From: CAYGSN01 sp964352675
GTDB taxonomy: Bacteria > Pseudomonadota > Alphaproteobacteria > Micavibrionales > Micavibrionaceae
Reading direction: 5' to 3'
Assembly: GCA_964352675.1 (NCBI GenBank)
Contig: CAYGSN010000021.1
Span: forward strand, 1-33,565
DNA: 33,565 nucleotides
A program made the position numbers and the translations under genes. Position 1 is the first letter of the stretch. Each line of letters opens with the position of its first letter. The notes under the pieces were generated by a model. That model saw only the letters and a list, made by a program, of their open reading frames with translations, ran no database searches and was not told the DNA's origin. This document shows, piece after piece, positions 32,798 to 33,565 of the stretch.

Positions 32798-33565
32798 GGC
32801 CGCCTTGCTTTCGCTCGCGCCGAATCAGGTAAATGCCGCTGACAATAATCAGGCCGGACCCGGCTAGCATCCATAAATCGGGTAAATCGCCAAATAAAAG
32901 CGCCCCAAAAAGAACAGCCCAGAGCATCTGCGTATATTGAATGGGTGCAATCAGTGAGGCATCGGCCATATGATAGGCACGCGATACAGCAATAAAAGCA
33001 AACACAAGTGAAACGCCTGAAATAACCAGCGGCAAGATATGCGCAGGGGCAAAGGGTGTGTAGGCGCCTGTTGTGAATGTCAAAATCGTCATCGGCACAA
33101 ACGTAATGGCCAGCGGGTAAAATCCAATCGTGAGATCGCTGGGGTTTTTCATCGTGCGCATCATCAAATGCAGAATAGAAAAGCATAATGGGGTGGCCAG
33201 CAGCATTAAAAATGTCAGGATATTTATTTCGTTCTCCCATGGACGAAAAGCGACCAAAACACCGGCAAAGCCAACAATCATCGCAACCCACCGGTGCCAG
33301 CCCACATGCTCTTTAAACATGGGAATCGCGATCAGGGTCATCATAAAAGGCGAAAGAAAGAGAACGGTGTAAACACTGGCCAGTGGCATGATCGAGAAGA
33401 AATAAACGATCAGCATACCACCAAAAAAGTTCATAATCCCACGGATGATGTGTGCCTTGGCGTTCACCGGGTCATAAAGCTTCCTGATGCCGCCGAGCTT
33501 TGGAGAAAATAAAAGGAACAAGGTACAGGCAATGCCAATATCGGCGCTAATAATCTGAAAGACGG
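32781..33565 (-). CDS. DMT superfamily transporter (EamA type), copy 2, 5' end outside window
   Basis: The frame stays open to the window edge (upstream codons read QIISADIGIACTLFLLFSPK), so the N-terminus, probably the first helix, is missing. At least 260 residues are visible. FKEHVGWHRWVAMIVGFAGV and YTQMLWAVLFGALLFGDLPD align with the same places in the downstream transporter. The C-terminus is basic (RRERKQGGHDIPV). It is the upstream partner of a tandem pair. Confidence 0.92.
   Translation of the reverse strand, partial: VFQIISADIGIACTLFLLFSPKLGGIRKLYDPVNAKAHIIRGIMNFFGGMLIVYFFSIMPLASVYTVLFLSPFMMTLIAIPMFKEHVGWHRWVAMIVGFAGVLVAFRPWENEINILTFLMLLATPLCFSILHLMMRTMKNPSDLTIGFYPLAITFVPMTILTFTTGAYTPFAPAHILPLVISGVSLVFAFIAVSRAYHMADASLIAPIQYTQMLWAVLFGALLFGDLPDLWMLAGSGLIIVSGIYLIRRERKQGGHDIPV

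Overview
The window reads as chromosomal DNA from an alphaproteobacterium. The support is the run rnr-topA-dprA-plsY-pyrB on the minus strand, an sdhCDAB operon, and protein sequences typical of the class. I cannot name the genus. A Micavibrio-like or Rhodospirillales-like lineage is only a guess. Gene density is high and no gene-free stretch exceeds 300 bases; the longest are about 272 bases (23901-24172) and 209 bases (9186-9394). I saw no rRNA or tRNA gene, CRISPR array, insertion sequence or prophage.

Layout. (1) 1-9185, minus strand: a tightly packed transcription unit. In transcription order it encodes a prepilin peptidase, a CaiB/BaiF CoA-transferase, PyrB, PlsY, DprA, TopA and RNase R (its 3' end is cut by the window). 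Three junctions are ATGA stop/start overlaps and one is a 17-base overlap. pyrC, which usually lies between pyrB and plsY in this class, is absent. (2) 9395-19316, plus strand: a type IVb-pilus/type II-secretion-like operon. It encodes a REC-only response regulator, a lipoprotein secretin (R64 PilN-like), a secreted protein with three Ig-like repeats and a PilP/GspC-like C-terminus, a PilQ/GspE ATPase, a PilR/GspF inner-membrane protein, two bitopic GspL/GspM-like proteins and two unusual pilin-like proteins. (3) 19332-21629, minus: a soluble hybrid histidine kinase with two receiver domains and an Hpt domain, convergent with the pilus operon. (4) 21725-22747: asd. (5) 22719-24000, minus: two paralogous small proteins of unknown function (DUF697-like by eye). 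Each is preceded by a near-identical 91-base AT-rich leader, and a possible 44-codon ORF lies between them. (6) 24173-27583: sdhCDAB with a good sigma70-type promoter. (7) 27580-29705, minus: nadA, nadC and a small DUF167 gene. (8) 29786-31096: rarA. (9) 31093-33565, minus: a TerC-family membrane protein and two tandem DMT/EamA transporters, the last cut by the window edge.

How the genes fit together. The pilus-like block is the most coherent accessory system. The divergent prepilin peptidase would process the two pilin-like proteins, the ATPase and GspF-like protein would drive assembly, and the Ig-repeat protein and secretin would form the periplasmic and outer-membrane conduit. The CheY-like regulator is translationally coupled to the secretin, and the hybrid kinase at the far end could form a phosphorelay with it; that link is inference. 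The second unusual element is the paralogue pair with duplicated promoters at 22.7-24.0 kb.
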